Shown here: piece by piece, positions 41,228 through 52,165 of the stretch
Layout of the letters: every line of letters begins with the position of its first letter
Position numbering within the stretch: the stretch's first letter is position 1
Assembly (NCBI GenBank): GCA_026018925.1
Contig: JAKSZU010000011.1
Span: forward strand, 39,792,641-39,856,640
Reading direction: 5' to 3'
Origin: Tupaia tana
Lineage: Eukaryota; Chordata; Mammalia; Scandentia; Tupaiidae
Length of the DNA: 64,000 nt
Notes under the pieces: generated by a model
Database searches by the model: none
The model's input: the letters and a program-made list of their open reading frames with translations, nothing else
Told to the model about the DNA's origin: nothing
Translations under genes and position numbers: made by a program

Positions 41228-43429
41228 AGGAGCTGGTAAGATTTAATACATTTTTAATTTAAAACTATACAGCACAGGTTCACTATTTTTGATGGTATGT
41301 TAGTGTTGGTTGAATTTTTCAAGTATATACCTCTCTACCTTCACCATTGTGTGTGCAAGAAACCAGGAGGAAAAGAATCTGCAATTGTCCCTGGCATAAG
41401 ATGATTATGTCTAAGGAATGGGACTATTAAAAGCAAACATTGACTCTTCAGGTCAACCCCATTATGGTGCAAGGGTTGGCCTACAGCTGGTGCAGTAGCT
41501 CCATGAGTTAGGATGCTCTTATCTATAGACAGTAAACCTAAGTCAATTCTGCTTAATTTATAGAGCATTATTTCCCATAACACAAGAACAGAAATAGGTG
41601 AACTTCAGGAATATTTTGGCCAAGACTCTTATCTTCAAATTTCACAGTTCTGCCCTTTGCTTCTCTTATGGTTGCCAGTTTGGGGCCAGCAGCAACTTAG
41701 TATTGCCTTCCTGATTACATTCCACGACTCATGTGATTAAAAGGCTTTTCCTTCTTTCGATTGGACTAATATATTTGTCCCTGATCAAATAGCTTCCACC
41801 AGGAAATTGGTGTGTGCTATTAAATTACATCTGAGCTACTAAAATGAACCCTATCAAGGGAAAAAGAATTAAAAGGATAAAATTAATTGTCTTAAACTAA
41901 CCAGATCCCTTTCTTGGGGATGGGGTCCTTCTTTATGCATTTTCGACTATGTCTTCGTGGTTCAGCTTCTTTAGTCAACTCTCATTTATCTGCTGTGTCT
42001 TCACAAACATTATTTAAATTCCTCATTCAGTACTGTCCCCGTTTTCATTCTAATCATCATGCATACATTTTAGTTTATTTCTATTGTTTCATTTGGGTCA
42101 CAGAAGAAGCATCTATATATGTGTATATTCAGTTCTTCCTCTTGAATAAATATTCTTCAAATATTTAAACAGTTTAGAAAGATTTTTTATTGAATGCTAT
42201 CTTTATCAACAATTTTAAATCCCATTTGAAGCAAGATTCATTATATAGCAACACAGAAAGATAGCTCACATGTACTTAAAAATATATGAAGCTATTATGC
42301 TGGGACATTGTTTCCTGATTATAGGGTTAAAATTCAAAAGTATGATTTTAGAATACAATTCAAAGATGAAGAACATTTGGCCAGAGTTATCTGAGTGGGT
42401 GACTATCAATAAAGAGCAGCCCTTGGTTATATTTTTGGGTTTGAAAATTCAAAGGATACCAGAAGAATCTAAATACACTCAGTGCTGAGAAATACATTTA
42501 TAAGTAGGGGAGGAGAGTACATCGCACTGGGAATTTCCAAATACTTAAAACCCCAAAATTTGGATTTTAGTTTCAACAAGAAAATGAATTAGGGGTACAG
42601 CCTAGAACATAAAATTTTCTGACCCTCATTTCTTTCTTTTACCAAGCAACAATGATACCTCAGAACTGAGAATCAAGTAAAATAAATCAAAACACATAAA
42701 CCAGTTCTGGAGATCAAGATAAATTAATTTAATGTTTCTTTCTTGTTTCATTTTGTAATAGTTGCTAATATCTGACACAGTTCATTAGTTTTCATTTCTT
42801 CACTGGGAAAGATCTAATCCTTTATCAATAGTCCCTAATTTTCCTCTTTGTCCCCTGCTTGAAAACTGCTTGATGGTTTATTGTTTTTTGTTGTCATTGT
42901 TGTTGCTGTTTTCTGAAAGCATAATATTTATATCTCGGCCTTTCACAAAAACTAAGGATCCCTTCCATTGCCCACTAAGATCTGATTGTCATGTGGTTAT
43001 TTCTACAAATGTGTTTAAATTGTCTATAATATTGATATTTCCTGCTCAGCAGTTTATCTTAGAAGCTGGCTAAAAAAAAACATAGTACTTCTCCACTTCC
43101 CTACCCGGGGAGAAAAAAACAGAACACTTTTTCCTGCTATCCTGAGTTATGCATAGTGACTTCAACATGTCTGCATACACTCAGTTCTACTCTTATACTC
43201 AACAAACTGAAACCTTCAAGAATTAATTAAAAAAAAAAGGTTTCAGGGAAAAAAATGCATATTTGATGACTGCAGTAAGCTATATAGCCCCAGCTAGGTG
43301 CTACTTTATAGTGTGTTCATTCCACTCACTGAGGTTTATGCCTAAAGTCAGACTTGTGTTCATGGATATGTATATATCAGCTGCGCTTGTTAGTGGAAAT
43401 ATTTAAATTAATTATGTTCATTAGCAAAT
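41228..43429. other. Large unassigned AT-rich interval
   Basis: 2.2 kb without a recognised gene, SINE or named repeat. Short ORFs are at background level. Confidence 0.55.
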
Positions 43430-43745
43430 CAATAAAATAGGGGGAAAAGACATAGAAAGCAACCAGCAATACCAGAGAGTGTGGGAGGAAGGTGGGACAC
43501 GGCAGAGGGTGAGAGATAGGGAATCAAGGATGGAAAAAAAAAAATAAAGACAAAATATACAGGAAACAAGAAATGGAAATTTTTTGTTGATAACCCGTAT
43601 GTTGATGTGCTTGAGTGAGCTAATATACAGTGTATTCTGAATGGGAAATCTCATTTTGTATGCTTTAATGATGTACAGTGAATGAATAAAATTTTAAAAA
43701 ATCTTAAGAGAAAATTTTGAATGAATAAGTAGAATAAATCTGAGT
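43430..43745 (+). mobile_element. Probable L1 3' UTR
   Basis: gagtgtgggaggaaggtggg and gtatgctttaatgatgtacagtgaatgaataaaa-type text resemble the L1 3' UTR at 18480-18765 (gtgtgggaggagaagagc; aatgatgtatagcaattt). It ends in an A-rich zone next to the UQCRQ retrocopy. Confidence 0.45.
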
Positions 43746-43756
43746 TCTCTCAAGAA

Positions 43757-44215
43757 AAAAAAAAAAAAAAAGAAGAAGACTAGCTCAAGGGAAGTGCCGA
43801 CGGAGCCAGTTGCATCCGTGACGGTGAAGGGTGAGGTAACCCTGGGCCACCGCGACTCTGGGCAAGGAGTTCAGGAATCTGACGCGGGTGTGGCACGTGT
43901 AATCCCCTGAGGTTTATGGCCCTTCGGGCAGCCTCGCACCTTCCCGCACTGCTTCAGCAAGGGCATCCCCAACGTGCTGCGCCGCGCTTGGGCATCCATC
44001 CTGCTTGCCGTGCCGCCATTCATAGTGTGAGAAGAGTTTGAGAAATCCAAGAGGAAGAATTCAGCTGCGTATGGAAGTGACAAATGAAGCAACTCATCTG
44101 GATGGCTGTTTCCTGGCTGTGAAAGGCCCTTCTCCGGGAGAGGAGTCTGCGTGGTAGTGTCTTGAAGACACAGTAAACTTCCATAGGCTGCCAAAAGAAA
44201 ACAAAACAAAACAAA
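43757..44215 (+). pseudogene. UQCRQP: UQCRQ processed pseudogene
   Basis: UQCRQ encodes the small subunit VII (about 82 residues) of respiratory complex III. Here the reading starts with the ATG changed to CTG (43859-43861), then GKEFRNLTR and a stop plus frameshift where HVISYSLSP is expected. It continues AFPHCFSKGIPNVLRR and EEFEKSKRKNSAAYGSDK, stop TGA at 44085-44087, in a different frame. The 5' UTR (from about 43790) and 3' UTR to the (aaaac)n tail at 44195-44220 are retained without introns, showing a retrocopy. Dead: lost start, stop and frameshift. Confidence 0.9.
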
Positions 44216-44221
44216 AGAAAA

Positions 44222-44783
44222 CTAGAATGGTTCAAGAATTTGTTCTGTGTGAATTGTTCTCTAATTCCCCCCAAAATAAAAGATAATTCCTGTTTTGCAT
44301 CAACTTTTTATCTGAATATACTTGTCACTGTCTTCTCACTCATGATTATAAACTCGGAGAGAAAACTAACCTTATATTGTTTTTTTTTTATTTTTTGTAA
44401 TTTTGTTTCAGTAGGACCCAGTTCATAAAAGAACAGATAGTAGATGTCAAATACATAATGTGGAATTCATTGAAAGTTAAAAGAATATAAAAAGTATCAT
44501 ATTTAAATTTATTATTATACACAGTTTTAATTACAAATGTATTTTCATAATAAAGAAGAAATAATAATAATAGCAACAATAGTGCCTTTATTTTGTCAGA
44601 AATTATTCAAATATTTAACTTTTTCTTTAGTTTTGAGAATATCATCTTTATATAAAGTATGTTTATGGTTCCAGTTGGATATATTGTTTAGACACTTAAG
44701 ACTTAAATGAAACTTTATGCAACTAGAAACAACCAATTGAATTAGATAATATCATCAATGGAATCATTATTGAATATTATTAG
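44222..44783. other. Unassigned AT-rich sequence
   Basis: No supported feature apart from short A/T runs and ATT repeats near 44555. Confidence 0.5.
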
Positions 44784-44798
44784 TTGTAGAACTTTTGT

Positions 44799-45058
44799 GT
44801 GTGTGTGTGTGTGTGTGTGTGATAGGATGTGTGTGCTCACTGTAGATGAGAGAGGAAAAGAGAGGGAGACAGAATGTGAAAAATTACCCCCTCAGGAGAA
44901 TGTCCATGCCACTGTCCCTTCTCAGTCTAATCTTGGGATTTTAGATACATGTGCACATGTGCCCAGAGTGTTGTCCAAGCTGCCAGGTCTGGGACATGAA
45001 CCATGCAGCCCACCATGTAGAATTCAGCTGCTTCAATCTCCACTCTACTTGCTGGCCC
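44799..45058 (-). mobile_element. Old tRNA-derived SINE with (GT)n tail
   Basis: Antisense copy whose tail has become (GT)n at 44797-44821 (then gataggatgtgtgtgctcac...ccactctacttgctggccc). Target duplication tgtagaacttttg / tgtagaactctttt (44785, 45062). Confidence 0.85.
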
Positions 45059-45096
45059 AGGTGTAGAACTCTTTTATCTAAGAAAATTGTTCATTT

Positions 45097-45364
45097 TTTT
45101 TTTTTCTTTTTTTGGAGAGGTTTTTGCTATAGGGCGCGTGCGCTCGCCAGACAGACAGAGAGAGACAGAGAGATAGAAAGCAGGAAATCACCCCCCAGGG
45201 GGGATGGCCACGCCGCAATCCCTTCTCCTCCATTCTCCTCTCGGGATCTTGGGCACGCACGCACACGCGCCCGGCGTGAGTTTAAGCCGCCGGGTCCGGG
45301 ACTCGAACCGCGGTCGACTATGTGGGAGTCCAGCGACATAGCCATTACGCTAACTGCTGGTCCC
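45097..45364 (-). mobile_element. Young tRNA-derived SINE, twin of the copy at 3058
   Basis: Antisense copy differing from 3058-3333 by about two substitutions over roughly 240 bp of body. It shares private features (aagcaggaaatc; C in the tail). Perfect 16-bp duplication agaaaattgttcattt (45081-45096, 45365-45380). Confidence 0.95.
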
Positions 45365-45583
45365 AGAAAATTGTTCATTTAGATATAGTATACAGTCAAT
45401 TCTTGTTTTTTCTTTTTTCTTTTGTTTTGTGGTTATATACTATAACCTCACCATGGCCACTGAAATAGTAAATATTGAAGTGTTATTCATAGTTTAAAAT
45501 ACAGTTAGGTTCTTGTGAGCCTCAGTCAATATTAATTGATCAGTATATTTTTAAAAATGTGTGTTTCTATTTAAAAATACATT

Positions 45584-45854
45584 GTTGTTTTGCTCTGTTT
45601 TTTTAGAGAGGTTTTTGCTATGGGGCACATGCACTTGCTGGAGAGACAGAGAAACAGAGAGACAGAAAATGAAAATTACTTCCCAAGGAGAATGGCCATG
45701 CCACAATTCCTTCTCTTCCATTCTCCTCTTGGGTTATTTGGGCATGCACGCATATGTGCCTGGTGTAAGTTTTAAGTCACCGGGCCCAGGACTTGAATCA
45801 CAGTCAACTACAAGAGAGTCCAATGACATAATCGTTACACCACCTACTCATCTG
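45584..45854 (-). mobile_element. Old tRNA-derived SINE
   Basis: Antisense copy (agagaggtttttgctatggg...cgttacaccacctactcatc). Target duplication taaaaatacatt (45572-45583, 45855-45866). CpGs lost. Confidence 0.85.
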
Positions 45855-46040
45855 TAAAAATACATTTTTAAATATATATTATTGATTCTGTATTACTGAA
45901 CACAATAGCTATGTCTGAGTAAAGCTTATGTAAAATATCTATTTTCTCTGTAGAATACATCACAGAGTTCTTGTACTTCAGAGCACTAGATAGCATTTTA
46001 GTACTATGTTTGGAGGCCATTTTAAATATCAAAATCACCA

Positions 46041-46308
46041 GGAACCAGCAGTTAGTGTAATGGCTATGTCGCTGGACTCCCACATAGTCGACCGCGGTTC
46101 GTGTCCCGGACCTGGTGGCTTAAAACTCACGCCGGGCACGTGTGCGTGTGTGCCCAAGATCCTGAGAGAAGAATAGAGGAGAAGGGATTGCGGCGTGACT
46201 ATCCCCCCTGGGGGGTGATTTCTCGCTTTCTGTCTCTATCTCTCTCTGTCTGTCTGGCGAGCGCACGCGCCCTGTAGCGAAAACCTCTCAAAAAAAAAAA
46301 AAAAAAAG
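46041..46308 (+). mobile_element. Young tRNA-derived SINE, GGGAACC type
   Basis: ggaaccagcagttagtgtaa, box B variant gttcgtgtcc, gcgagcgcacgcgccctgta. Target duplication taaatatcaaaat (46023-46035, 46312-46324). Confidence 0.92.
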
Positions 46309-46324
46309 CTATAAATATCAAAAT

Positions 46325-47505
46325 TGTTTTACCAACAAAAGGTAAAAAAAAATGTGAACAAATAATGGCACTGTAGAGACAACAAAAATGTTACTTGTGT
46401 ATAGTATGAAAGCTGAAACAAGGAGCCAGAATGTCGTTTATCCAACCTCAGCTGAGAATATGCCTATTGGGCCACTCTGAGTTTTGGCACTCTGTTCATA
46501 TCTGTAAATGACCATGAAAGTGCTCTGAGTATTGATTTGGGGGTTACAAATAAATTTTAGCAAGCTTGTCAATCTCAAATAAAAAATCCAGGAATTATGA
46601 GGATCGACTATATCCTTGTAATGATAACAGTGAACATTGATTTTATCCATCAGCACTGTTCTTCTATCTTAGAAAATAATAGATTTATCATTCATAAAAC
46701 TTGACTTAATCACTATATGGTATTAAGAAAGACTAAACTGTTTGTGGGAGCAACAACAATGAAAGGCAAAAATATACTGAGAGTCTATTCTTAAGGCTTG
46801 ACTTTGGAAGCTATTTGGTCCTTCCTAAATTGAATTATCACTGGAAATTCTTTCTACTTCTCTCTCCATGTAGCTATGTCCTACTATACTTAAATAGAAA
46901 AAGCTCCACAAATGGTCACAATTAAATTGGATTGTGGGCTAATTCAGAAATGTTTTCATCTCAAATTACATAAGCATGCTCTAAAACAATTACCAAGCAA
47001 ATTATAAGAAAACTATGTGTTTTTTGTTACAGCAACAGTTAACTTATTAAAATATCAGCTTTCTAACACTTTGAAACTTATGTGCTAGCATAATTATTTC
47101 TGGTAAACTGGAACATAGACATCAATGTTCAACTCCAATCACAATTATAATCAGTCTAGGATTTTCACGAAGCAACATTGTGTTACCATAATCTAGGATA
47201 CTTTATTTACCTAATTGTGCATATTCCTATCATTGCTCTTGATATCCCTTTATGCAAACATGTGGTAAAATCATGTCTTATGTTTATTTGCACTTGTCAA
47301 TATGAAAATAGAAAAAGAAGCTGAGTCAAGATGCAAAGCAAAGAGCATATTCAAGTCAATAATACAGACAGCTATGCGGATGAATAAGATTCCAATTGTC
47401 TGGAAATTCCTACCACAGTGGCGTCCAAAAGGGTTATTATAAAGAGAAAAATGGGAAGAAGGATGGGATTTTAAAATTTTATTTATGTCTTAAGAATTTA
47501 TGTTT
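46325..47505. other. Unassigned AT-rich sequence
   Basis: 1.2 kb without a recognised gene or repeat. Confidence 0.5.
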
Positions 47506-47733
47506 GGGGGAGCTGAATAGTAGCACAGTGATAAAACGATGCTGGGGACCACATGGGATGGTCTGGGTTCATATCAGAAGTCTTCCTTGAATATGCCAGG
47601 CATGTGCATGCCCAAGATGTGGGACTGGATGAAACTGAGGGTGGGCTGTGGTGTCAAGATCCGGCTGGAGGTGATATGTCTCTGCCTCTGTCTCTCTGTC
47701 TCTCTTGCTCATGGAAAAAATTAACTAACTTCA
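47506..47733 (+). mobile_element. Diverged SINE of a second type
   Basis: gggggagctgaatagtagcacagtga head, gatgctggggaccacatggg, tgccaggcatgtgcatgccc, gggtgggctgtggtgtcaag, then a CT block and gctcatggaaaaaattaac. Similar in layout to 38190-38415. The head differs from the main SINE. Confidence 0.6.
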
Positions 47734-47751
47734 AAAAAGAATCTACATTGC

Positions 47752-48014
47752 AGAGCAAGCAGATGGTGTAGTGGTTACATTGCTGGACTCTGACATGTCC
47801 TAACATGGTGTGAGTCCCAGATGCAGTGGCTTGAAAATCATGCCGAATGCATGTGCCTACATGCCCAACATCCCAGGAGAAAAATGGAGAAGTGATTATA
47901 GCATGGCCATCCCTGCTGGGGAGTGTTTTTTCACTTTCCCTCACTGTCTCTCTGGCAAACACACACTCTCTAAGGTAAAAACCTAAAGAAAAAGAAAAAA
48001 GAAAAGAAAAGAAA
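47752..48014 (+). mobile_element. Old tRNA-derived SINE
   Basis: Sense copy (agagcaagcagatggtgtagtgg...gagtcccagatgcagtggc...ggcaaacacacactctctaa) with an (aaaag)n tail. Target duplication aaagaatctacattgc / aaagaacctacattgc (47736-47751, 48014-48029). Confidence 0.88.
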
Positions 48015-48029
48015 AAGAACCTACATTGC

Positions 48030-48450
48030 TATGCAAGAATAGCACATGCTTCTGACTGACTTTCTATTGTTTCATGCATAAATGATATATTCCCAGGAAC
48101 ATTGCAACAGGCAGCAGATGGGGTTACAGTCATTGTACAAACTGCAGTTTGTGTGTGATAACCTAGGGTAATTTGTTTCCAGCACCAGCTAACTAGGGAA
48201 CTCTTAGTTAAAATGTGTCTTTGAGTAACTATTTCAGACTGGTGTGTATGAGATGTGACTAAGACTCCACGTCTATGTCTTTCTGGGCCAGATAAGTTTT
48301 ATCAGACCTCCTCATTCCTTAAGTTGCTTTAAACTTTCTTCTGTCTTACATCTTACTTCAAAATATTATAATATTATTATGCCTTGTATATTGTAACTAA
48401 CTAGTGTTCTATCTGATTTGGGTACTAGGAGGGTCAAACCAATTTTCTTT
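48030..48450. other. Unassigned sequence
   Basis: No supported feature. Confidence 0.5.
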
Positions 48451-48451
48451 T

Positions 48452-48578
48452 ATTAATTTTAATTTTTGCTCTAGAGAATGTGCACCCTCTAAAGAGAAAG
48501 AGATAGATAAAGAGAAATCACCTCCAGGGGCAGCTACACTACAGCCCTTTTTCCTCCATTCTCCTTTTAGAATTTGAG

Positions 48579-48612
<34 letters not shown>

Positions 48613-48706
48613 AGAGTGATTTCAAGCTGCTGAATCCAGGATTTGAACTATGAAGTCAGCCATGTGAGATCCAGCCTTCCTAATCACCACACCACTGGAT
48701 GGCCCC
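48452..48706 (-). mobile_element. Old tRNA-derived SINE with internal (AC)n
   Basis: Antisense copy (attttaatttttgctctaga...catgtgagatccagcc...caccactggatggcccc). The region corresponding to gcacgcacgcacacgcgcc has expanded to (AC)n at 48579-48611. Confidence 0.8.
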
Positions 48707-48716
48707 CGAACTAATT

Positions 48717-48991
48717 TTTTTTTTTTTTTTTAGAGAGAGATTTTTTTTTTTTTATAGGGTGCATGTACTCACCAGAGAAATAGAGAGAGACAGAGAAACA
48801 GAAAGTGAGAAATCACTCCCCCAAGGGAGATGGTCATACCAAATCCCTTCTTCTCCATTCTATTCTTGGGTTCTTGGGCATGCATGCACACGCACCTGGC
48901 GTGAGTTTCAAGCTGTCAGGTCTAAGACTAGAATTGCAGTCAACTACATGGGAGTCCAGCAATGTAACCATTATACTATCTGCTGATCCCT
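48717..48991 (-). mobile_element. tRNA-derived SINE
   Basis: Antisense copy (agagagagattttttttttt...ccattatactatctgctgatccc). It is unusual in having a second T run (48741-48753) where tttttgctata is expected. Weak duplication aactaatttt / agttaatttt. Confidence 0.85.
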
Positions 48992-48999
48992 CCAAAGTT

Positions 49000-49554
49000 A
49001 ATTTTAAGAGTATTTAATAATTATAAAAAATATTTTAATTACTTGTGTAACCTAATTCTCCATAAAATTATTTTTCAATTTTACTATTTTCATTGCTTTT
49101 AGTATTTTTCAATTTGTATTTTATTATCCAGTGAGGTTTGTTTTTTGTTGTTTGTTTGTTTTGTCTACAGCCACATATGCTTTCTGGAATAAAAATAAAC
49201 TTATTTAATTACTTTGATCATATTAATGTGGATAAAATGGTGTTTATATGAACACTGTCAATAAACAGCATAGTTTACAAATGAATTTATTGTTTTTATT
49301 GAAATTGTAATATATTATTCTATATATAATTTGGAATCACAGAGTATATAAGAATTGAGTTCTAGATTAGTAGTTGAAAAATTTAATATGATAAAATTTA
49401 TCACTGAAAATTTTTAACAAGGTCAGTCAACAATGAAAGTCTCTGTCTAGCAATTAACAAATCATATTGCATGAGAAATATGGGTTTAAATTGGAGCCCA
49501 TGTGACCTTAGAAAATGCTTACATTCGTATATCTGTGAGGAAACTGAGATTTAT
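49000..49554. other. Unassigned AT-rich sequence
   Basis: Contains (GTTT)n-like text at 49137-49165. No gene or named repeat. Confidence 0.5.
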
Positions 49555-49687
49555 GAAAGAGATAGATAATTCACAGCTTCCCACTCAGCAGGATTTGGAA
49601 GGAAGCCACCAGGTCCAGGACTTGAACTAGTGTTAGTCAAGTGGGAGTCCAGCACATTTAACCACCATGCCACCTGCCAGCCCCCAA
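49555..49687 (-). mobile_element. tRNA-derived SINE, short form
   Basis: Antisense short form: ggaaggaagccaccaggtcc, aggacttgaactagtgttag, gtgggagtccagcacattta, accaccatgccacctgccagcccc. The tail side is poorly preserved. Confidence 0.7.
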
Positions 49688-49704
49688 ATAAAGTTTTAAA
49701 AAAA

Positions 49705-50330
49705 TAAGTGAACAATTCAGGCAAACTCTTTGTTAAAGAGAATATTGTACATATATGACAAATAAGCATGTGAGAAAAATGTTCAATATCATTAGACAAT
49801 AGAAACGTACAAAATTAAAACCACAATGAGGTACACAGCCCTTTAAGAATGGCTAAAAAATAAAAGGAAGAAGAAACCAAACTAACAATACAAAGTGCTA
49901 GCAAAAAATGCAGAAGTATTGAAAAATGATTTATTGTTGGTGAGAATACAAAGTGACATAAATACTTCAGAGATTGGTTTTAGCAGCTTCCTTATAAAGT
50001 TAAAAGTCAAATTTACCATATAACATAACAATCCAATTCCTAGGTATTTATCCTAGAAAAAAACCTTACACTCATACGGAAATTTGTACATGGCTATTAT
50101 AGCAGTTCTAATAATTGTTGTCAAAATCAGGAGACTACCTAAATGCTTTCCAATGGAGGATTGTGCAAACAAACACTGGCATATCCATGCAAAGAAATTC
50201 TGATACTCAGCAATAAAAATGCAACAATTTGGATGAATCTTAAAGTTGTGTTGAGTAGATAGAATTTTAAAAATATAGTGTACAAATAGTTAGAAATACA
50301 TATGTATGTATGTATAGATGTCATTGGAAA
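49705..50330 (+). mobile_element. Old L1 ORF2 C-terminal region
   Basis: Sense order: acaaataagcatgtgagaaa, atgttcaatatcattagaca, aaaaccacaatgaggtacac, aacaatccaattcctaggta, gcaacaatttggatgaatct. Heavily mutated with stops; non-coding. Confidence 0.75.
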
Positions 50331-50531
50331 AGCAGGACTTTTGGAATTAAAATATGGGAGAAATTTTCCTGAATGAAAGTGCTTTAAGAGAATACTATAT
50401 TCATAGGTGATTGATATGACTCGGTGTTCACCAACTAACACATATAATGCAATTGAATTTGAATTTTGGTTTCTCCATATCTCCTTCTGTTTTTATTGGA
50501 ATTTTAGCCCCTGCAAAAACTGTCTTTTTGA

Positions 50532-50680
50532 GGGGCCAGCAGGTGACGTGGTGATTAAGGTTCTGGATTTCGACTCCCACATAGCCGACCATGATTTGAA
50601 TCCTAGACCTGGCGACTTGCTTTCTCACTTTCCCTCTCACATGTGAGTACACATGCCCAATAGCAAATTAAATAATAATT
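50532..50680 (+). mobile_element. tRNA-derived SINE, short form
   Basis: ggggccagcaggtgacgtgg...cgactcccacatagccgacc...cctagacctggcgacttgct, then directly ttctcactttccctctcaca and gtacacatgcccaatagcaa. The central block is absent. Confidence 0.82.
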
Positions 50681-51220
50681 ATAAATTTTTCAAATATTGA
50701 AAAATTCTCCATAGTTTTATTTGGTGGCTCAATTGACACCAACCAAGTCAGGTTTCCATCAATGGCTGCAATAAGATGAGCTGCCTACACTAGACTGAGA
50801 GCAACTGTCTCAGTGTAAATCAGTTAATATTCCATTATCAATGGGATCATGGCAGATTTCATCAACAGATGTCACACTCAGTCCCTGAAACACTGCAGTT
50901 CTGATTAATTCCTTCTTTTTTCAGGACTACTAAGGGGATCCTATAGTCTGGTTTCTATTACTTCCCTAGATACCACTCCCCTGCTATAATTCTACCTGAT
51001 ATGTTTGCTCATGGCTGAATTTCAATCCTAAACAAAAAGGAAGACTTTTTTCCCCCAAGAGACTTTTCAGGCACTGTGTAAATCAATAGCTATAAACCAT
51101 TGCTTAGAAAAAGGATCATCTGCTAATTTCACAACAAATGCAAGAGCAAATGTTATTTACTTGCTTTTTAAAATATCTCTAATGCAAACTGAGATGCACT
51201 TAACTTAAAATACAATTCAG
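50681..51220. other. Unassigned sequence
   Basis: No gene or repeat recognised; of moderate complexity and possibly unique. Confidence 0.5.
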
Positions 51221-51466
51221 GGGACCAGCAGGTGGAGTGGTAGTTAAGATGCTGGACTCCTATGTGGCCCACCATGGTTTGAGTCCCGGACCTGGTGGCA
51301 TAAAAATCACACCTGGCACATTTACGTATAACCCCCAAAATCCCAGAAGAATGAAGGGATAGCAGCGTGGCTATCCCCACTGGGGTGGAGGGAGGGTCTG
51401 ATTACTCACTTTCCCTCTCACTGTCTCTCTCCAGGAAGCACACATGCCCTATGGCAAAAACCTTAA
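51221..51466 (+). mobile_element. Old tRNA-derived SINE
   Basis: Sense copy (gggaccagcaggtggagtggtag...tttgagtcccggacctggtgg...gccctatggcaaaaacctta). Imperfect duplication tacaattcag / tataggattcag. Confidence 0.87.
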
Positions 51467-51479
51467 AAAATATATAGGA

Positions 51480-51904
51480 TTCAGAACAAATGATTGAAAG
51501 AGAATACTCTCTGATCACATATCTGTTAGGTATATAATTTTTACCATTTTTTAAGACCTTGAGAAGAATAAATGGATTTAATATTTTTTAGGTAATTGTC
51601 CTGAATCACTTATAACTGAGTTTTTGGAGAAGTTCAAGCAACAGCAGTGGGGAATTTGTAATTGTATGTTCTACAGAAATCTGGAGTATAGATGGAGTAC
51701 AGGACTAATTACACAGTCAACTGTATGTTTTGGGACGTGAATGAAACAAAGTTTTAGCAGCTCTATCTCAAAAGACAAGAATACAGACAGATATAGAGGG
51801 TGGATTCATGATTCTTTGCAGTGATGGACTACTGAGCTCATTAAAAAGTATATAAGAAGCAGCAAACTGTTTCATGGGCTATTAGGACTCAGTATAGTGT
51901 AGTA
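51480..51904. other. Unassigned sequence
   Basis: No supported feature. Confidence 0.5.
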
Positions 51905-52165
51905 ATTCAGCAATCAAGTTGAGGATTTAGTCAGACTTGAGTTGGGATTTAGTTCCAGACACCTCTTGGCAAATTAACATGTCAATAGATTACTTTGACA
52001 TAGATTAATTATTTTATGTCTCATTTTTTTCTCCATAAAAAGTGGCAATAATAATAGTAACTTCAGCCTAGGTTCATAAAGATTGATTTGAAACATGTAC
52101 ACGAGGTGCTTAGTGCAATGATCTGAATGAAATAAATACTAAATAAATATTAGCAAATGCCACTA
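51905..52165 (-). mobile_element. MIR SINE, antisense
   Basis: gtctcatttttttctccata, aaaagtggcaataataatag, taacttcagcctaggttcat and tgcttagtgcaatgatctga ... aataaatattagca follow antisense MIR (cctcatctgtaaaatgggga, taatagtacctacc, gtgcctggcacatagtaagt, aataaatgttagct). Confidence 0.7.

Noticed and set aside
43871-44209. Minus-strand 112-codon ORF
   Set aside because: It is antisense to the UQCRQ retrocopy and has no independent support.
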